64,000 bases of DNA from Caldilineaceae bacterium (GCA_022842065.1 JALHQH010000031.1:5245-69244), one strand, 5' to 3'; positions 1-10,321 are shown, numbered from the stretch's first letter. A program made the numbers and translations. Notes: a model not told the origin generated them from the sequence alone.

Positions 1-135
1 TGTCATCCTGTCACCTTGTCATCCTGTCACCTTGTCATCCTGTCACCTTGTCATCCTGTCACCTTGTCATCCTGTCACCTTGTCATCCTGTCACCTTGTC
101 ATCCTGTCACCTTGTCATCCTGTCACCTTGTCATC
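1..135. repeat. 16-bp tandem repeat (two alternating octamers)
   Basis: About 8.4 copies of a 16-bp unit made of the octamers TGTCATCC and TGTCACCT run from the window edge to just past the murA stop codon. The complement contains ATGACAAG, an octamer that recurs at 21534-21583. The array may extend left of the window. Confidence 0.97.
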
Positions 136-136
136 T

Positions 137-1450
137 TTACCCTTCGACCCGTTTAATCTGCGCCCCTAAAAGCCGGAGTTTGTCGTCGATCTGTTCATAG
201 CCGCGATCAATTTGGCGGACATTGCCGATGGTGGTTACGCCATCGGCCGCCAGCGCGGCCAGGACCAGCGCCATCCCCGCGCGAATGTCGGGGCTGCTGA
301 CCTGCTGACCCACCAGCCGCCGTGGCCCAACGACGACGGCACGATGCGGGTCACAAAGGATGATCTGCGCGCCCATCGCGCTTAGTTTGTCGACAAAGTA
401 GAGGCGACTTTCGAACATCTTTTCGTGGATGAGGACGGTCCCGCGCGCTTGGGTGGCAGTCACCACGGCAATACTCATCACATCGGGGGGGAAGTGGGGC
501 CAGGGGCCATCGTCGATCTTGGGCACTGCCCCGCCGAAGTCGGCCTTGATGCAGAGATCCTGCTCATCTTCAATGACCAGGCTGTAGCGATCCTGGATGG
601 GCGCGGTTGGATCTTCCTCCAGATGCATGCGTACGCCTAGGCGCTGTTCAAAGACCATACGCAACATGCGCAGATGTTCGGGAATCACCCCGACAATGCG
701 CAGTTCGCCCGGGGTAATCGCGCCCAAACCAATGTAACTGCCAATCTCAACAAAGTCGGGGCTAACCACAAACTCTGCCCCTTGCAGCCGTTCTTGGCCG
801 TGGATCGTCAACGTGTTGGTGCCGATGCCCTCAATCGGGCAGCCCATCGCCACCAACAGCCGACAGACATCTTGAACGTGTGGTTCGCTGGCGGCATTGC
901 GCAGAATCGTCGTGCCTTTGGCCAGGGCGGCCGCCATAATCCCATTTTCGGTTGCGGTGACCGAGGCCTCGTCAAGCAGAATATCTTGTCCTTGCAGCCG
1001 TCCGGCGGCGCGTAGTTCAAATTTACCATTGTGAAAGAGCTGCGCGCCGAGCGCTTCAAAGACTTGAATATGGGTATCAATGCGGCGGCGGCCAATGTCG
1101 TCGCCCCCGGCATTCGAGAGCACACCAAAGTGTTGAAAGCGGGCCAGCAATGGCCCCATCATTGTCAGGGAGCCGCGGATCTGGCTGAAGAGCGCCGCGT
1201 CTGGGGTGGTGCTATCAACCTCGCTGGCATCAAGAGTAACACTGTCATTACGCCGCGTGACAGCCACCCCCAAACCAGAGAGTAGTTGCAACATGGTGCG
1301 GACATCGCCAATATCAGGAATATTATGTAACGTTACCGGCGCATCGGTGAGCAGACAAGCCGAGAGGAGCGGCAGCGTGGCGTTTTTGTTGCCAATGGGC
1401 CTGATCGAGCCTGCGATCCGGTGGCCACCTTCAATCACAAAAGAAGTCAT
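137..1450 (-). CDS. murA: UDP-N-acetylglucosamine 1-carboxyvinyltransferase (MurA)
   Basis: Catalyses the first committed step of peptidoglycan synthesis: enolpyruvyl transfer from PEP to UDP-GlcNAc in the cytoplasm. The protein has normal MurA length (437 aa) and the N-terminal GNKNA motif with the substrate-binding Lys. The active-site loop normally reads GGC-x-IGxRP-x-D; here it reads [13 protein letters not shown], so the catalytic Cys (E. coli Cys115) is Asp. This substitution is known to give natural fosfomycin insensitivity in some bacteria while keeping activity. An ATG at 1459 is also in frame, but AAAGGA lies 8-9 nt before the ATG at 1450, so that start is preferred. The gene stands alone, ending in a tandem repeat array. 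Confidence 0.95.
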   Translation of the reverse strand: MTSFVIEGGHRIAGSIRPIGNKNATLPLLSACLLTDAPVTLHNIPDIGDVRTMLQLLSGLGVAVTRRNDSVTLDASEVDSTTPDAALFSQIRGSLTMMGPLLARFQHFGVLSNAGGDDIGRRRIDTHIQVFEALGAQLFHNGKFELRAAGRLQGQDILLDEASVTATENGIMAAALAKGTTILRNAASEPHVQDVCRLLVAMGCPIEGIGTNTLTIHGQERLQGAEFVVSPDFVEIGSYIGLGAITPGELRIVGVIPEHLRMLRMVFEQRLGVRMHLEEDPTAPIQDRYSLVIEDEQDLCIKADFGGAVPKIDDGPWPHFPPDVMSIAVVTATQARGTVLIHEKMFESRLYFVDKLSAMGAQIILCDPHRAVVVGPRRLVGQQVSSPDIRAGMALVLAALAADGVTTIGNVRQIDRGYEQIDDKLRLLGAQIKRVEG

Positions 1451-1470
1451 AGGAAGCATCCTTTAAGGGT

Positions 1471-1502
1471 TGCAGAGTTGCAGAGTTGCAAAGTTGCAAA
1501 GA
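1471..1502. repeat. Octamer tandem repeat upstream of murA
   Basis: Four octamers in a row: TTGCAGAG twice, then TTGCAAAG twice. Related words in the opposite orientation follow at about 1550-1592. The rest of the 1451-1892 gap holds the gyrB promoter and a short direct repeat; no gene was seen. Confidence 0.85.
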
Positions 1503-1671
1503 GCAGGGGGACCATTGCATTGTAAACCATATCCCTTATAGTCCGATAACTCTGCACTTTGCCCCCTTGCCGCCCTGCAACTTTGCCCGATTGTAACGAT
1601 GGGATCTCAATTCGTCAATCTTGAACAACTTTCTACGGCGAACACGTGTTCTGATCTGCGCCACTAGAAAA

Positions 1672-1700
1672 TTCACTTTTTGCTGCGTTTGTGCTATAAT
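1672..1700 (+). promoter_or_regulatory. Putative sigma70-type promoter of gyrB
   Basis: A perfect -10 hexamer TATAAT (1695-1700) is preceded by TTCACT (1672-1677) with a 17-bp spacer. It points towards gyrB and leaves a leader of about 185 nt. Confidence 0.55.
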
Positions 1701-1784
1701 TTACGAAATAATTCATGCAGTATTCGTTTGGATTGATCAAGCGTTATCTATTTAGAACTTGATCACGGAAGATGAGCGGCGGCT

Positions 1785-1834
1785 GAGCTTCGTCCTGAGC
1801 TTCGTCCTGAGCCGGTCGAAGGGCTTGTCGAAGT
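1785..1834. repeat. GAGCTTCGTCCT direct repeat with GTCGAAG words
   Basis: The 12-mer GAGCTTCGTCCT occurs twice in tandem (1785-1808), followed by two GTCGAAG-containing words in the gyrB leader. It resembles the dispersed TCGAC/CTGAGC intergenic repeats seen in many bacterial genomes. No function is evident. Confidence 0.6.
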
Positions 1835-1892
1835 CAGCGGTCATCTTCCCTGCTTGTCAAGTGATTGTCAATTGCGTTTGTCTGGAGGAAAT

Positions 1893-4800
1893 GTGACCAA
1901 CGAAACAAAGCCTGAAGTTGTGTACGGGGCTGATCAGATCCAAGTGCTGGAAGGGCTGGAAGCTGTACGCCGTCGCCCTGGGATGTATATCGGCGGCACC
2001 GATGGGAAAGCCCTGCACCACATGGTGATCGAAGTGGTGGATAACTCGATCGATGAAGCCATGCAAGGGCGCTGTGATACCATTCGCGTAACGATCCACA
2101 AAGATGAAAGCATCTCGGTCGAGGATAATGGGGCCGGGATTCCAGTGGGTATCCACAAATTGACGGGGATCTCCGCCTTAACGCTGGTCATGACCAAGTT
2201 GCACGCCGGTGGTAAGTTCGGCGGTGGTGGCTATAAGGTCTCCGGTGGGTTGCATGGCGTTGGTGTCAGTGCGGTCAATGCCCTCAGCGAGTGGATGGAG
2301 ACCAAAGTCAAGCGCGATGGCAAGCTCTATCGCCAGCGCTTTGAGCGCGGCGTCCCGATGAGTGAAGTCGAGGTGATCGGCGAATCCGACCCTAACGCCA
2401 CGGGCACGATCCAGACCTTCCTGCGCGATGATACCATCTTCCAAGTGACCGACTATAGTTGGGAGACACTGGCCACCCGCTTCCGCGAGATGGCTTTTCT
2501 CACGCGCGGGGTGACGATTACCCTGGTCGATGAGCGCCCCGAATTGCCGCGCGAGATTAACTTTTACTTTGAGGGGGGCGTCAAGTCGTTTGTGCGCTAC
2601 CTCAACCACAATCGCACCGTGTTGCACGAGCCGATCTATGTCGATGCCGATGTGGAATCGACCCATGTGGAAGCCGCCATTCAATATACCGATGGCTTTT
2701 CCGATGCGATCTTTGCCTTTGCCAACACGATTATCACCCCGGATGGCGGCACCCACCTGACCGGTTTGCGTGCCGCAGTCACCCGCCTGATCAACGAATA
2801 TGCCCGCAAACAGGGTTTTATCAAGGACAACGACGACAACTTCACCGGCGACGATACGCGCCAGGGCATGACCGCCGTGGTCAGTGTCAAGGTTATCGAG
2901 CCGCAGTTTGAAGGGCAGAACAAACTCAAGCTGCTCAACAACGAAGTGCGCTACCACGTCGAAACGGCGCTGGCCGACGCCATGAGCAAGTGGCTGGAAG
3001 AGAACCCCCGCGATGCCCGCCAGATCATCGAAAAGTGTCGCATGTCCTTCCGGGCCCGTGAAGCGGCCCGCAAAGCGCGCGACCTGGTGATCCGCAAGAG
3101 CGCGTTGGAAAGCCTGACCCTCCCCGGTAAACTGGCCGACTGTTCCAGCCGCAACCCCGCCGAATGTGAGATCTACATCGTCGAAGGTGACAGCGCCGGT
3201 GGCACCGCCAAACAGGGCCGCGACCGCCGCTTCCAGGCGATTCTGCCCTTGCGCGGCAAGATTCTCAACATTGAGAAGACCAGCCTCGACAAAGCACTGG
3301 CCAACAAAGAGATCCAGGCGCTGATCACCGCGCTAGGCACCAACATTGGTGAAAACTTCGATGTTAAGGGGCTGCGTTACAACCGCGTGGTCTTGATGAG
3401 CGTCGATGCCGAAGAGACTTGTTTTGTGCGCAACCCTGCCGGACAGATCCAACAGGTCAAGATTGGTCCGTTTATTGACCGCTGTTTTGACGAGCAGGTT
3501 GATCCGGCCACCTATGGGGTGCTCTGTTTTGATCAGACCACCCATCAGGCGGAATTCAAGCCGATCAAGCAGGTGATTCGCCACCCGGTTGACGAAACAC
3601 TCTATGAAGTGCGCACGCTCTACGGACGCACTGTCCGCGTCACGGCTTCGCATAGCGTTTTTGTCTATGAGAATGGTGAAGTCATCCTCAAGCGTGGTGA
3701 TGAGATCCGCGCCGGTGATCTGATCGTGGCACCAGCCAACCTGCCCTTACACCAACCGCAGCCGGTTACGCGCATCGATCTGCTGACCGAATTACTGCAG
3801 CAAAAGGCGCGCTTAGGCAGCGATCTAATGATCTGGGGCGATGATGTCGTTGCCTTGCAGCAGGCCAAAATTCATGCCCGGCATAGTGAGAATGCCCAGC
3901 TAACCGAAGCGCGCGTGACCATTCCCGCCGCAGTGGGGGCACAGTTGGCAACGCAACGCCGGACATTGGGGCTGAGCCAAGCGGCGGTCTGCGCAGCGGT
4001 TGGGATCAAACAGCCGATTACCTTTTATGGCTGGGAAAAAGGCAAAAATCGCCCAACCCTAAGCCATTTCCAACGGTATGCAGAACTGTTGCAACTGGAT
4101 GAAGCTGCTTTAATGGCGCAGGTAGAAGTCGCGCCCTCCCAGTTGGAACGCGTTTGGGCGACCCAATATAATGGCTCCGGCCACAATCAAGTCCGCCCTT
4201 GGCTGCGCATCTCGCAGATGGAATTGGCCGATGCCGGTCGCGTCAATGGGGTCAAACTGGCACCAGAGCACTATGCCGATCAGGCGATCTATCGTTATCT
4301 GCCGGTCAATGAGCAGTTGATGACCCTGCTCGGCTTCTTCCTGGCCGAGGGCAGTTGCACTCAACGGGGCGGTGTGCGGTTGGCCTTTGGCCGCCGTAAT
4401 CGCGGGTTGTTGCCTGAGATCCGCCAAGCATTGGTTGACCTCTTTGGGGTTGAGCCAAGCTTCTACGCCGGCCGCGATGGGCGCGCTGATGAATTGCGCG
4501 TGGTCCATGCCGTCGTCTCCGCGGTCTTCCGCCTGGTCTTTGGGTTCGATGGCGTACGGGCTCATACCAAACGCATTCCCGACCTGGTCTACAATGTCAA
4601 TCCGGCACTACAGTTGGCTTTCTTACGTGGTTACCTGCTTGGTGATGGCACGGTTGGCAAGGGGCGCATCTCCTGGACTACCGCTTCGCCCGAATTGGCC
4701 AGTGGCTTGATGTATCTGCTTTTGGCGCACGGCGTCCTTTCTACCGTCAATGTGCGTGAGCCAAATGGTGAAAGCAGTGGTGAAGTGCGCGGCAAGCCGG

Positions 4801-5531
4801 TGATTACCCGCCATCCAGTGCATACCGTAACCGTGCTCGACTATCCGGCGCTGGCAAAGTTGGCACCGGTCTGGCGTGATCATCCCAACGGCGCGGCCTT
4901 GCAGGAGGATCTCGCGACCGGCAAGCGTGCGCAAAGTCCACGGGCGTTTACTGCCGTCGGGGCGGATCTGATTGCCTTGCCGGTGCGTACCGTCAAAGAA
5001 GTGACGGCCAGTAACGGCATGGTCTACGACTTCTCGGTGACTGAGCATGAAAACTTTATCTGTGGCATGGGTGGCCTCTGCGCTCATAATACTGACGCTG
5101 ACGTTGACGGAGCGCACATCCGTACGCTGTTGCTGACCTTCTTCTTCCGCTACATGGAAGCATTGGTCTCTGGTGGTCATCTCTATATCGCGCAGCCGCC
5201 GCTCTACCGGGTGGGCGTCACCCGCCAGGAAAACGGCAAAAATCGCCGTTCCAGCGACTATGTCTATGATGACACCTCGCTGACCAAACTGCGCCAGGAG
5301 CTAGGCGATGAGAATGTGCGCATCGAGCAGCGCTACAAAGGGCTGGGCGAAATGAACAACGAGCAGCTCTGGGAAACCACCATGAACCCAGAGAATCGCA
5401 CCATCCTCCAGGTGAGCATTGATGATGCCGCCGAAGCGGATCGCACCTTCGACATGCTGATGGGCAGTGAAGTGGCCCCCCGCCGCCGCTTTATCACCAC
5501 GCACGCCAACCAGGCGAAGCTGGATATTTAA
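1893..5531 (+). CDS. gyrB: DNA gyrase subunit B precursor containing an intein
   Basis: GyrB is the ATPase/TOPRIM subunit of DNA gyrase, which introduces negative supercoils. The 1212-residue precursor has the GHKL ATPase motifs at the N-terminus ([28 protein letters not shown]) and the TOPRIM EGDSAGG motif. It is interrupted by an intein of 564 residues (503-1066). The remaining exteins add up to 648 aa, normal for GyrB, and rejoin as [15 protein letters not shown], the conserved metal-binding DxD segment. A TTG at 1854 is in frame, but GGAGG lies 4 nt before the GTG at 1893 and the conserved protein begins there, so GTG 1893 is preferred. Confidence 0.95.
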   Translation: MTNETKPEVVYGADQIQVLEGLEAVRRRPGMYIGGTDGKALHHMVIEVVDNSIDEAMQGRCDTIRVTIHKDESISVEDNGAGIPVGIHKLTGISALTLVMTKLHAGGKFGGGGYKVSGGLHGVGVSAVNALSEWMETKVKRDGKLYRQRFERGVPMSEVEVIGESDPNATGTIQTFLRDDTIFQVTDYSWETLATRFREMAFLTRGVTITLVDERPELPREINFYFEGGVKSFVRYLNHNRTVLHEPIYVDADVESTHVEAAIQYTDGFSDAIFAFANTIITPDGGTHLTGLRAAVTRLINEYARKQGFIKDNDDNFTGDDTRQGMTAVVSVKVIEPQFEGQNKLKLLNNEVRYHVETALADAMSKWLEENPRDARQIIEKCRMSFRAREAARKARDLVIRKSALESLTLPGKLADCSSRNPAECEIYIVEGDSAGGTAKQGRDRRFQAILPLRGKILNIEKTSLDKALANKEIQALITALGTNIGENFDVKGLRYNRVVLMSVDAEETCFVRNPAGQIQQVKIGPFIDRCFDEQVDPATYGVLCFDQTTHQAEFKPIKQVIRHPVDETLYEVRTLYGRTVRVTASHSVFVYENGEVILKRGDEIRAGDLIVAPANLPLHQPQPVTRIDLLTELLQQKARLGSDLMIWGDDVVALQQAKIHARHSENAQLTEARVTIPAAVGAQLATQRRTLGLSQAAVCAAVGIKQPITFYGWEKGKNRPTLSHFQRYAELLQLDEAALMAQVEVAPSQLERVWATQYNGSGHNQVRPWLRISQMELADAGRVNGVKLAPEHYADQAIYRYLPVNEQLMTLLGFFLAEGSCTQRGGVRLAFGRRNRGLLPEIRQALVDLFGVEPSFYAGRDGRADELRVVHAVVSAVFRLVFGFDGVRAHTKRIPDLVYNVNPALQLAFLRGYLLGDGTVGKGRISWTTASPELASGLMYLLLAHGVLSTVNVREPNGESSGEVRGKPVITRHPVHTVTVLDYPALAKLAPVWRDHPNGAALQEDLATGKRAQSPRAFTAVGADLIALPVRTVKEVTASNGMVYDFSVTEHENFICGMGGLCAHNTDADVDGAHIRTLLLTFFFRYMEALVSGGHLYIAQPPLYRVGVTRQENGKNRRSSDYVYDDTSLTKLRQELGDENVRIEQRYKGLGEMNNEQLWETTMNPENRTILQVSIDDAAEADRTFDMLMGSEVAPRRRFITTHANQAKLDI
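3399..5090 (+). other. GyrB intein (class 1, LAGLIDADG endonuclease) with embedded HTH
   Basis: This in-frame 564-codon insertion removes itself by protein splicing. It starts with Ser ([13 protein letters not shown], block A), ends with LCAHN (block G, His-Asn), and is followed by Thr as the +1 nucleophile. Block F is visible as [14 protein letters not shown]. Two DOD-type endonuclease motifs are present: [10 protein letters not shown] (about 4325) and [10 protein letters not shown] (about 4625). Between the N-terminal splicing block and the endonuclease (about 3930-4110) lies a helix-turn-helix-like stretch ([14 protein letters not shown], then [12 protein letters not shown]) of XRE type, an unusual insertion. 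Confidence 0.92.
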
Positions 5532-5585
5532 TAATTAATGGAGAACAATTAATCATTAATGGTTAATTGTTCTCCATTAATTATT
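5530..5585 (+). terminator. Perfect 23-bp-arm hairpin after gyrB
   Basis: The arms at 5530-5552 and 5563-5585 are exact inverse complements and contain ATTAATGGAGAACAATTAA. A run of T follows, so it could end gyrB transcription. A sister copy with GGAAAAC lies at 35532-35585, so this is a repeat family as well as a terminator candidate. Confidence 0.7.
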
Positions 5586-6479
5586 TTTGTGGATGGCGTA
5601 CCGCCCACACCACGATCATTTGCTAATCAACTAGAGTGCGCATTGTCTTCTTCTTCTGGGGCCCTCAAACCTCAATCGACTGGGCGGCGGCAACCGAGTT
5701 TTGCTTCTGCGCTCACGCTTTTGCTGGCGTTACCCCTGCTCTGTTTTTTGCTATTGCCGCTATTAGCGCTCGTCTTACGCATTAACCTCTCCACCCTGCT
5801 GGCGAATCTGACCTTGCCCCAAGTCCTCCAAGCGATTGAATTAAGTTTAGTGACTAGTGTCTATAGCACCGTACTGGTCTTACTCTTTGGCACCGCGCCG
5901 GCCTATTGGTTGGCGCGCCGGCAGTTTCGCGGCCATGCCCTGATCGACACGTTGCTGGATCTGCCTATGGTGTTGCCACCGGCTGTCGCTGGCTTGGCCC
6001 TGCTTTTAGCTTTTGGGCGGCGTGGCTTGGTGGGCACTTATTTAACCGCACTGGGCATTGAGATTGCCTTTACCGCGACCGCCGTCGTGATGGCGCAAGT
6101 TTTTGTCGCTGCCCCCTTTTACGTCAAGGCCGCAATAGCCGGTTTTCGTGGCGTTGACCAGGATTTAGAGCAGGCCGCCGCGCTCGATGGCGCCAACCGC
6201 TGGCAGGTCTTTCAACATGTGACCATTCCCCTCGCCTGGCAGAGTCTCTTTGGCGGCGCGGTGATGACCTGGGCCCGTGCCCTGGGCGAATTTGGCGCCA
6301 CGATCATCTTTGCCGGTAACTTCCCCGGTCGCACGCAAACCATGCCCTTGGCGATCTACCTGGGCTTCGAACTCGATCTCAACATCGCGCTGACCTTGTC
6401 GGTGATCCTGTTGCTGGTGTCGTTTGGCGTGCTCTTTGTGGTGAAGGGGCTGTTGCGGCAGCGGGTGGGGGTGGTGTGA
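5559..6479 (+). CDS. ABC transporter permease, molybdate/tungstate (ModB/NifC) type
   Basis: A membrane subunit of a binding-protein-dependent importer with about six hydrophobic segments. The cytoplasmic EAA-like loop reads EQAAALDGANRWQVFQ, and GEFGATIIFAGNFPGRTQT is typical of ModB/CysT-type permeases. No ATPase or binding protein is adjacent, so the substrate is inferred only from family resemblance. The start is uncertain: ATG 5559 lies inside the gyrB hairpin and has no ribosome-binding site, while TTG 5643 or GTG 5589 would give a more normal N-terminus. Confidence 0.75.
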   Translation: MVNCSPLIIFVDGVPPTPRSFANQLECALSSSSGALKPQSTGRRQPSFASALTLLLALPLLCFLLLPLLALVLRINLSTLLANLTLPQVLQAIELSLVTSVYSTVLVLLFGTAPAYWLARRQFRGHALIDTLLDLPMVLPPAVAGLALLLAFGRRGLVGTYLTALGIEIAFTATAVVMAQVFVAAPFYVKAAIAGFRGVDQDLEQAAALDGANRWQVFQHVTIPLAWQSLFGGAVMTWARALGEFGATIIFAGNFPGRTQTMPLAIYLGFELDLNIALTLSVILLLVSFGVLFVVKGLLRQRVGVV

Positions 6480-6557
6480 GGGGTCATGTGAATTTTGTCT
6501 TAAGCAAACTTCAGGTATAATCAACTCGGTGTTGTCTGTGAATGATTAATTTGAAGA

Positions 6558-7559
6558 TTGTGTCCGACTAAACCCGTGACGTTGGCTTCTTTTCAATTTC
6601 CCTCTACACTTGACTCTTCATCAGCAGATCTGATTGCTGACTTCTTCATCCCTGCCCTCTCATCTGCTGTACGCTATGATCGCGGTGTTGGCTATTTTAG
6701 CTCTGGTTGGCTGCGAATTACAGCGCAGGGCATGATCGACTTTGCCGCCCACGGTGGTCGTGCCCGTTGGGTCACTAGCCCTATTTTGCAAGAGGCGGAT
6801 TGGCAGGCCCTTCAGCGCGGTGAACAAGCGCGCACAGATGCTGTGCTGCGCGCCGCCATTGCCGAGAATATCGCTGATCTGGCGGAGTCGCTGGCGCAAG
6901 ATACCTTATCCGCCCTGGCTTGGATGGTGGCGGATGGGGTGCTCGATTTTCGGCTGGCCTTGCCCACAAACAAGCTGACCGGCGGTGACTTTCACGACAA
7001 ATTCGGCATCTTTACTGATGCACAGGGCCATCAGCTTTCGTTCAATGGTTCCTATAACGAAAGTGTTCAAGGGACGCGCAATTACGAGTCGATCAAGATC
7101 TTCCGGGGCTCGGAACCGGCTTTTGCCCCATTGGTCCAAGCTGATGTGCAACGTTTTGAACGGCTATGGCATAATCAAGATCCGAATGTTGCCGTCTTTG
7201 CCTTGCCCGATGCCGCCCTGGCCCAGATTCTCCAGTTGCATAAAGCTGAACGGCCTTATGGGTTGCCCCCTTGGCTAGCCCCAGCACAGGTAAAAGAGCC
7301 GCCGACCGGCTATCGTCCCATCCAACCGCTGATCTCCCAAACACTGCGCTTGCGCGCCTATCAAACCACGGCGATTGATGCCTGGTTTGCCCACCAGTGC
7401 CGCGGGCTCTTTGAAATGGCGACGGGAACCGGCAAAACGATCACTGCACTGACCGCCTCGGCGCGTTTGTATCAGCGCGAGGGACGCTTGGCGGTGATTA
7501 TCACCGTACCTTATCAACATTTGGTTGATCAGTGGCAGGAGAAAGCTGGCGTCTTTTAA
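6558..7559 (+). pseudogene. PLD-nuclease/DEAD-box helicase, 5' fragment
   Basis: The N-terminal two thirds carry a phospholipase-D-like nuclease domain (HDKFGIF about residue 148, then NGSYNES), of the kind found on defence-associated helicases. A superfamily 2 helicase domain then begins (RAYQTTAIDAW, Walker A ATGTGKT). The frame stops two codons after the motif Ia region (YQHLVDQW), whereas such helicases continue for several hundred residues. The break coincides with a sharp change to A+T-rich DNA, so the gene was probably truncated by replacement of its 3' part. TTG 6558 is the assumed start; GTG 6576 is possible. Confidence 0.8.
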
Positions 7560-7611
7560 TAAAGCTGACCACAAATGGAAATTTTAAACAGCAATGGATA
7601 AAGGGGCTTAA

Positions 7612-8589
7612 ATGCTTCAGAAGTATATAGAATTATTTAGTAGATTGCGCGCTGACCGAAATGCTGACTGGCCAGAATCATCATTAGGCCGTTCGCCTTA
7701 TAAACCGCTATTACTGCTTGCGGTATTTGATTTAATTGAGAGTGGTGAAATCGATAGTAATCTGATCCGGTTGACAGGTGACTTAGGCGATATATTTAGG
7801 ATTTATTGTTCGATAGTACTTCCCAATGACTGGAAATGCAATATCGCGATGCCATTCTACCATCTTAGAAGAGATGGCTTTTGGCATTTACTTCCTAAAT
7901 CCGGCAAGGAATTTGTGCTCGAGTCTGAACGGCGACTTCAATCAATTACCCTACTCGAAGAAAATGTTCTTGGTGTACGTTTGGATGAAGACTTATATGA
8001 GCTAACCTGCGTAAAAGAGAATAGAGATATTTTACGCGCAGTTTTAATCCAAACTTATTTTGATCCCATAACTCAAACTAAACTTCTCGAACGCACTTTG
8101 ATCAACCTAGAGTCGTTTAAATACAGCCATAATTTAATCGAGCAAGCACTTCGCCCCGGCATTTTGAAAGAAAGAATATTGCCTGAAGTAACTTATTCTG
8201 CTGTTGCTCGAGACCAAGGATTCCGGCGAACAATAGTTTTAGTGTATGAACAACGTTGCGCATTTTGTGAGATCCGCATGATTACTGCAGATGGGCATAC
8301 AGTAGTTGATGCTGCGCATATTATTCCTAGGCATGTCTCTTATGATGATAACCCCGCTAATGGAATAGCACTTTGTAAACTTTGTCATTGGACGTTTGAT
8401 AAAGGTCTATTTTCTGTTTCGGGACAATATAAAATACTTGTATCTCCACAGATTAATCATGATCAAAACTTACCCAGATACCTAGTAGAGCTAGACAAAA
8501 AAGCAATTGCTATTCCTACTGAGGAAGCTTTCTGGCCTAGTAAACACTCATTCCAGTGGCATCGCGACAATAAATTCCGTAAGGTTTGA
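7612..8589 (+). CDS. Phosphorothioate-DNA-binding-type HNH endonuclease (type IV restriction)
   Basis: A 325-aa predicted endonuclease. The N-terminal half matches the sulfur-binding-domain family of ScoMcrA-like enzymes (SPYKPLLLLAVFDLIE at about 28-43, AMPFYHLRRDGFWHLL at about 79-94). The C-terminal half is an HNH domain with two zinc-type CxxC pairs (Cys216/219 and Cys255/258) and VVDAAHIIPR with catalytic His236. Known members cut DNA carrying phosphorothioate backbone modifications. AAAGGGG precedes the ATG. The gene is strikingly A+T rich relative to the window, which suggests transfer. It lies between a truncated helicase and a convergent DndC-like gene. Modified-DNA binding is inferred from family resemblance only. 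Confidence 0.85.
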   Translation: MLQKYIELFSRLRADRNADWPESSLGRSPYKPLLLLAVFDLIESGEIDSNLIRLTGDLGDIFRIYCSIVLPNDWKCNIAMPFYHLRRDGFWHLLPKSGKEFVLESERRLQSITLLEENVLGVRLDEDLYELTCVKENRDILRAVLIQTYFDPITQTKLLERTLINLESFKYSHNLIEQALRPGILKERILPEVTYSAVARDQGFRRTIVLVYEQRCAFCEIRMITADGHTVVDAAHIIPRHVSYDDNPANGIALCKLCHWTFDKGLFSVSGQYKILVSPQINHDQNLPRYLVELDKKAIAIPTEEAFWPSKHSFQWHRDNKFRKV

Positions 8590-8602
8590 GTGGATAGCTC
8601 GA

Positions 8603-9823
8603 CTATTTGATAGAGCCTAACAATAATGGCTGCTTAACTATTTCACCAGATCCAGTAACACTCAGCGCATCAATTAGTATGTCACCGGTAATTTCGCTAC
8701 CATCCCACTTTCTTGGCCATGTATTAGCAGACCAAAGTTCTTGAATTCTGTTTTTTTCATCTGTATTAATAAGATCTGCACTAGCGCGTTGTTGGATATC
8801 TAGTACCTTCTCTAAACCATATGCTCGTGCCTCCATTGTAAGTGGCCCGAGTCGCTGAATATTTCTACTTATTTTTCCATCTTTTCTAACCTCTGGTCCT
8901 GCTTTGCGTAAGCGGTTTCGTGCTAACTTTAGTTTTCTATAGAGCGGTTTTAGCTCTAGTAGTGGTGTCAAATATTGCCATTTTGGCCGTTTCACTAGGC
9001 GTTCTAGCGCTGTGTCATGGCTGATTAAGGGACACCCCATACAACCTGTTCTGATATCTTCTTCACCATAAAGCTCAGCGATGGCCGATACATCATAACC
9101 ATGTCTATCGTCAAAGTAAAGCCAATCGTAGATATGGCATAGACGCCAATGCAGAAGTGGTGCTAAGGTGTCAGTCACTGATTCAGGAGCCTCAATATGC
9201 ATCCAACCTTGGCCACACTCGCCTGAATCTTTCGAGCATGAAGCGGCTATGCGCGCATCACGGGCAGCACTCTCACCTAATCTTACGCCTGTTATCGTAA
9301 GGATTTTGTCCTTCTCAAAACTCATATATTTATATCTGCTAGTGCATTCATTTCGAGCCATTACGCCAAAGCCGAGGTCACATGCAATTTGGTATAATTC
9401 TGATACCATTGCATTTATTTTTAGTTGTGGTGTACACCATCTAAATACATTTGAAGAAGGTGGTACACCACAGCCAAGCATGTAAACGAAAAACCGGTCA
9501 TCTAGGGTTGGTGTCACGACCTTTGTGTGAATTCCTTCTTTGCTTAAAATCGATAACAACTGCAGCGCTGCTTGTTGCAGAGGGATCAACTCAAGCCTAG
9601 TATCAGCGTAAAGTATATGTAGCGATTCTGGAATCGGTATAAGTTTGTTTTTGATTGCCCATGCAATAAAAGTTACTGTGGCCGTTGAATCTTTTCCACC
9701 ACTGTAGGATATACACCAGTGACGATATTTATGACCGTAAGCTGTTAGGCTTTGTATACTCAACTCGATAGAGTCATCAAGCGTGGTTTTTAGCTCATCG
9801 AAAAAACTTAGTTGATTTTTCAT
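8603..9823 (-). CDS. PAPS-reductase-family PP-loop protein (DndC/SspD-like sulfurtransferase)
   Basis: The PP-loop SGGKDST (residues 41-47) binds ATP. Conserved Cys motifs follow (FRWCTPQLK, TGCMGCPL), as do GVRLGES and ARD, all shared with DndC-type enzymes of DNA phosphorothioation. It resembles the DndC encoded at 10625-12052 in plan but is clearly diverged and shorter (406 aa), so it may be an SspD-like or uncharacterised relative. The gene is A+T rich and convergent with the HNH gene, 13 bp apart. A 70-aa gene lies upstream on the same strand, probably in the same operon. No good ribosome-binding site is visible before the ATG. Confidence 0.8.
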   Translation of the reverse strand: MKNQLSFFDELKTTLDDSIELSIQSLTAYGHKYRHWCISYSGGKDSTATVTFIAWAIKNKLIPIPESLHILYADTRLELIPLQQAALQLLSILSKEGIHTKVVTPTLDDRFFVYMLGCGVPPSSNVFRWCTPQLKINAMVSELYQIACDLGFGVMARNECTSRYKYMSFEKDKILTITGVRLGESAARDARIAASCSKDSGECGQGWMHIEAPESVTDTLAPLLHWRLCHIYDWLYFDDRHGYDVSAIAELYGEEDIRTGCMGCPLISHDTALERLVKRPKWQYLTPLLELKPLYRKLKLARNRLRKAGPEVRKDGKISRNIQRLGPLTMEARAYGLEKVLDIQQRASADLINTDEKNRIQELWSANTWPRKWDGSEITGDILIDALSVTGSGEIVKQPLLLGSIK

Positions 9824-9987
9824 GATTTATTTGTAATGAGAATTGTCGAAAACAGAGTAAGATATCATGCCTTCAGGCGCGCCGAAATATGCCCGTAGAT
9901 AGACAAAAAAGCTTGCTAAATTTGGTTGATGCACTTAAGATGAAAAGTCTAGGTCTCGGAGAAGCTAGTGCTGATTTCGGGACTGTG

Positions 9988-10200
9988 TTAGGCGCGCTTT
10001 TTTACGTGCTTTTGATGTGCCCTAACGGATATTGTAGGAGCTTCTATCTGTAGATCTGATTTAGCAAGTGCTACATTGACAGAATGTAGGATCTCTTGTT
10101 GTTTGACTAAATTCTGGATCAAATGACCAATTGCCATTTCCACTGATAGTTGCTCTAATTTCCATTGTTTAAGCAGATCTTCAGGTGTGATAGTGCTCAT
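9988..10200 (-). CDS. Small protein of unknown function, first gene of the minus-strand operon
   Basis: A 70-aa predicted helical protein with a basic C-terminus (VRAHQKHVKKRA), preceded by a good ribosome-binding site (AGGAGA, 5 nt before ATG). No family is recognised. It starts just inside a divergent promoter region with two palindromic operators and precedes the DndC-like gene by 164 bp, so it is probably co-regulated with it by the XRE protein encoded opposite. Confidence 0.6.
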   Translation of the reverse strand: MSTITPEDLLKQWKLEQLSVEMAIGHLIQNLVKQQEILHSVNVALAKSDLQIEAPTISVRAHQKHVKKRA

Positions 10201-10245
10201 GGACTCTCCTAATATTTATCTTCAAAAGAATATAGTAACAAAATA

Positions 10246-10266
10246 TTGTTCGCTTATAACGAACAA
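10246..10266. promoter_or_regulatory. Palindromic operator 1 of the divergent XRE promoter
   Basis: Inverted repeat TTGTTCG-N7-CGAACAA with perfect 7-bp arms, 45 bp before the small minus-strand gene. The same arms and spacer length recur at 10301-10321, 55 bp away centre to centre. Confidence 0.8.
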
Positions 10267-10300
10267 AATTGTAGCACTAAAATATATTTACAGTCAAATT

Positions 10301-10321
10301 TTGTTCGCCTAAAACGAACAA
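10301..10321. promoter_or_regulatory. Palindromic operator 2 of the divergent XRE promoter
   Basis: A second TTGTTCG-N7-CGAACAA palindrome, extended to 9-bp arms (10299-10323). It lies 35 bp before the XRE gene. Paired operators beside a small XRE gene are the usual arrangement for an autoregulating controller protein. Confidence 0.8.

Noticed and set aside
1..135. CRISPR array
   Set aside because: Units are 16 bp and contiguous, with no unique spacers; the other arrays in the window have the same character.
10246..10321. LexA/SOS boxes
   Set aside because: The half-sites are GTTCG...CGAAC, the reverse order of the CGAAC...GTTCG LexA box, and they flank an XRE gene, so an XRE operator is the simpler reading.
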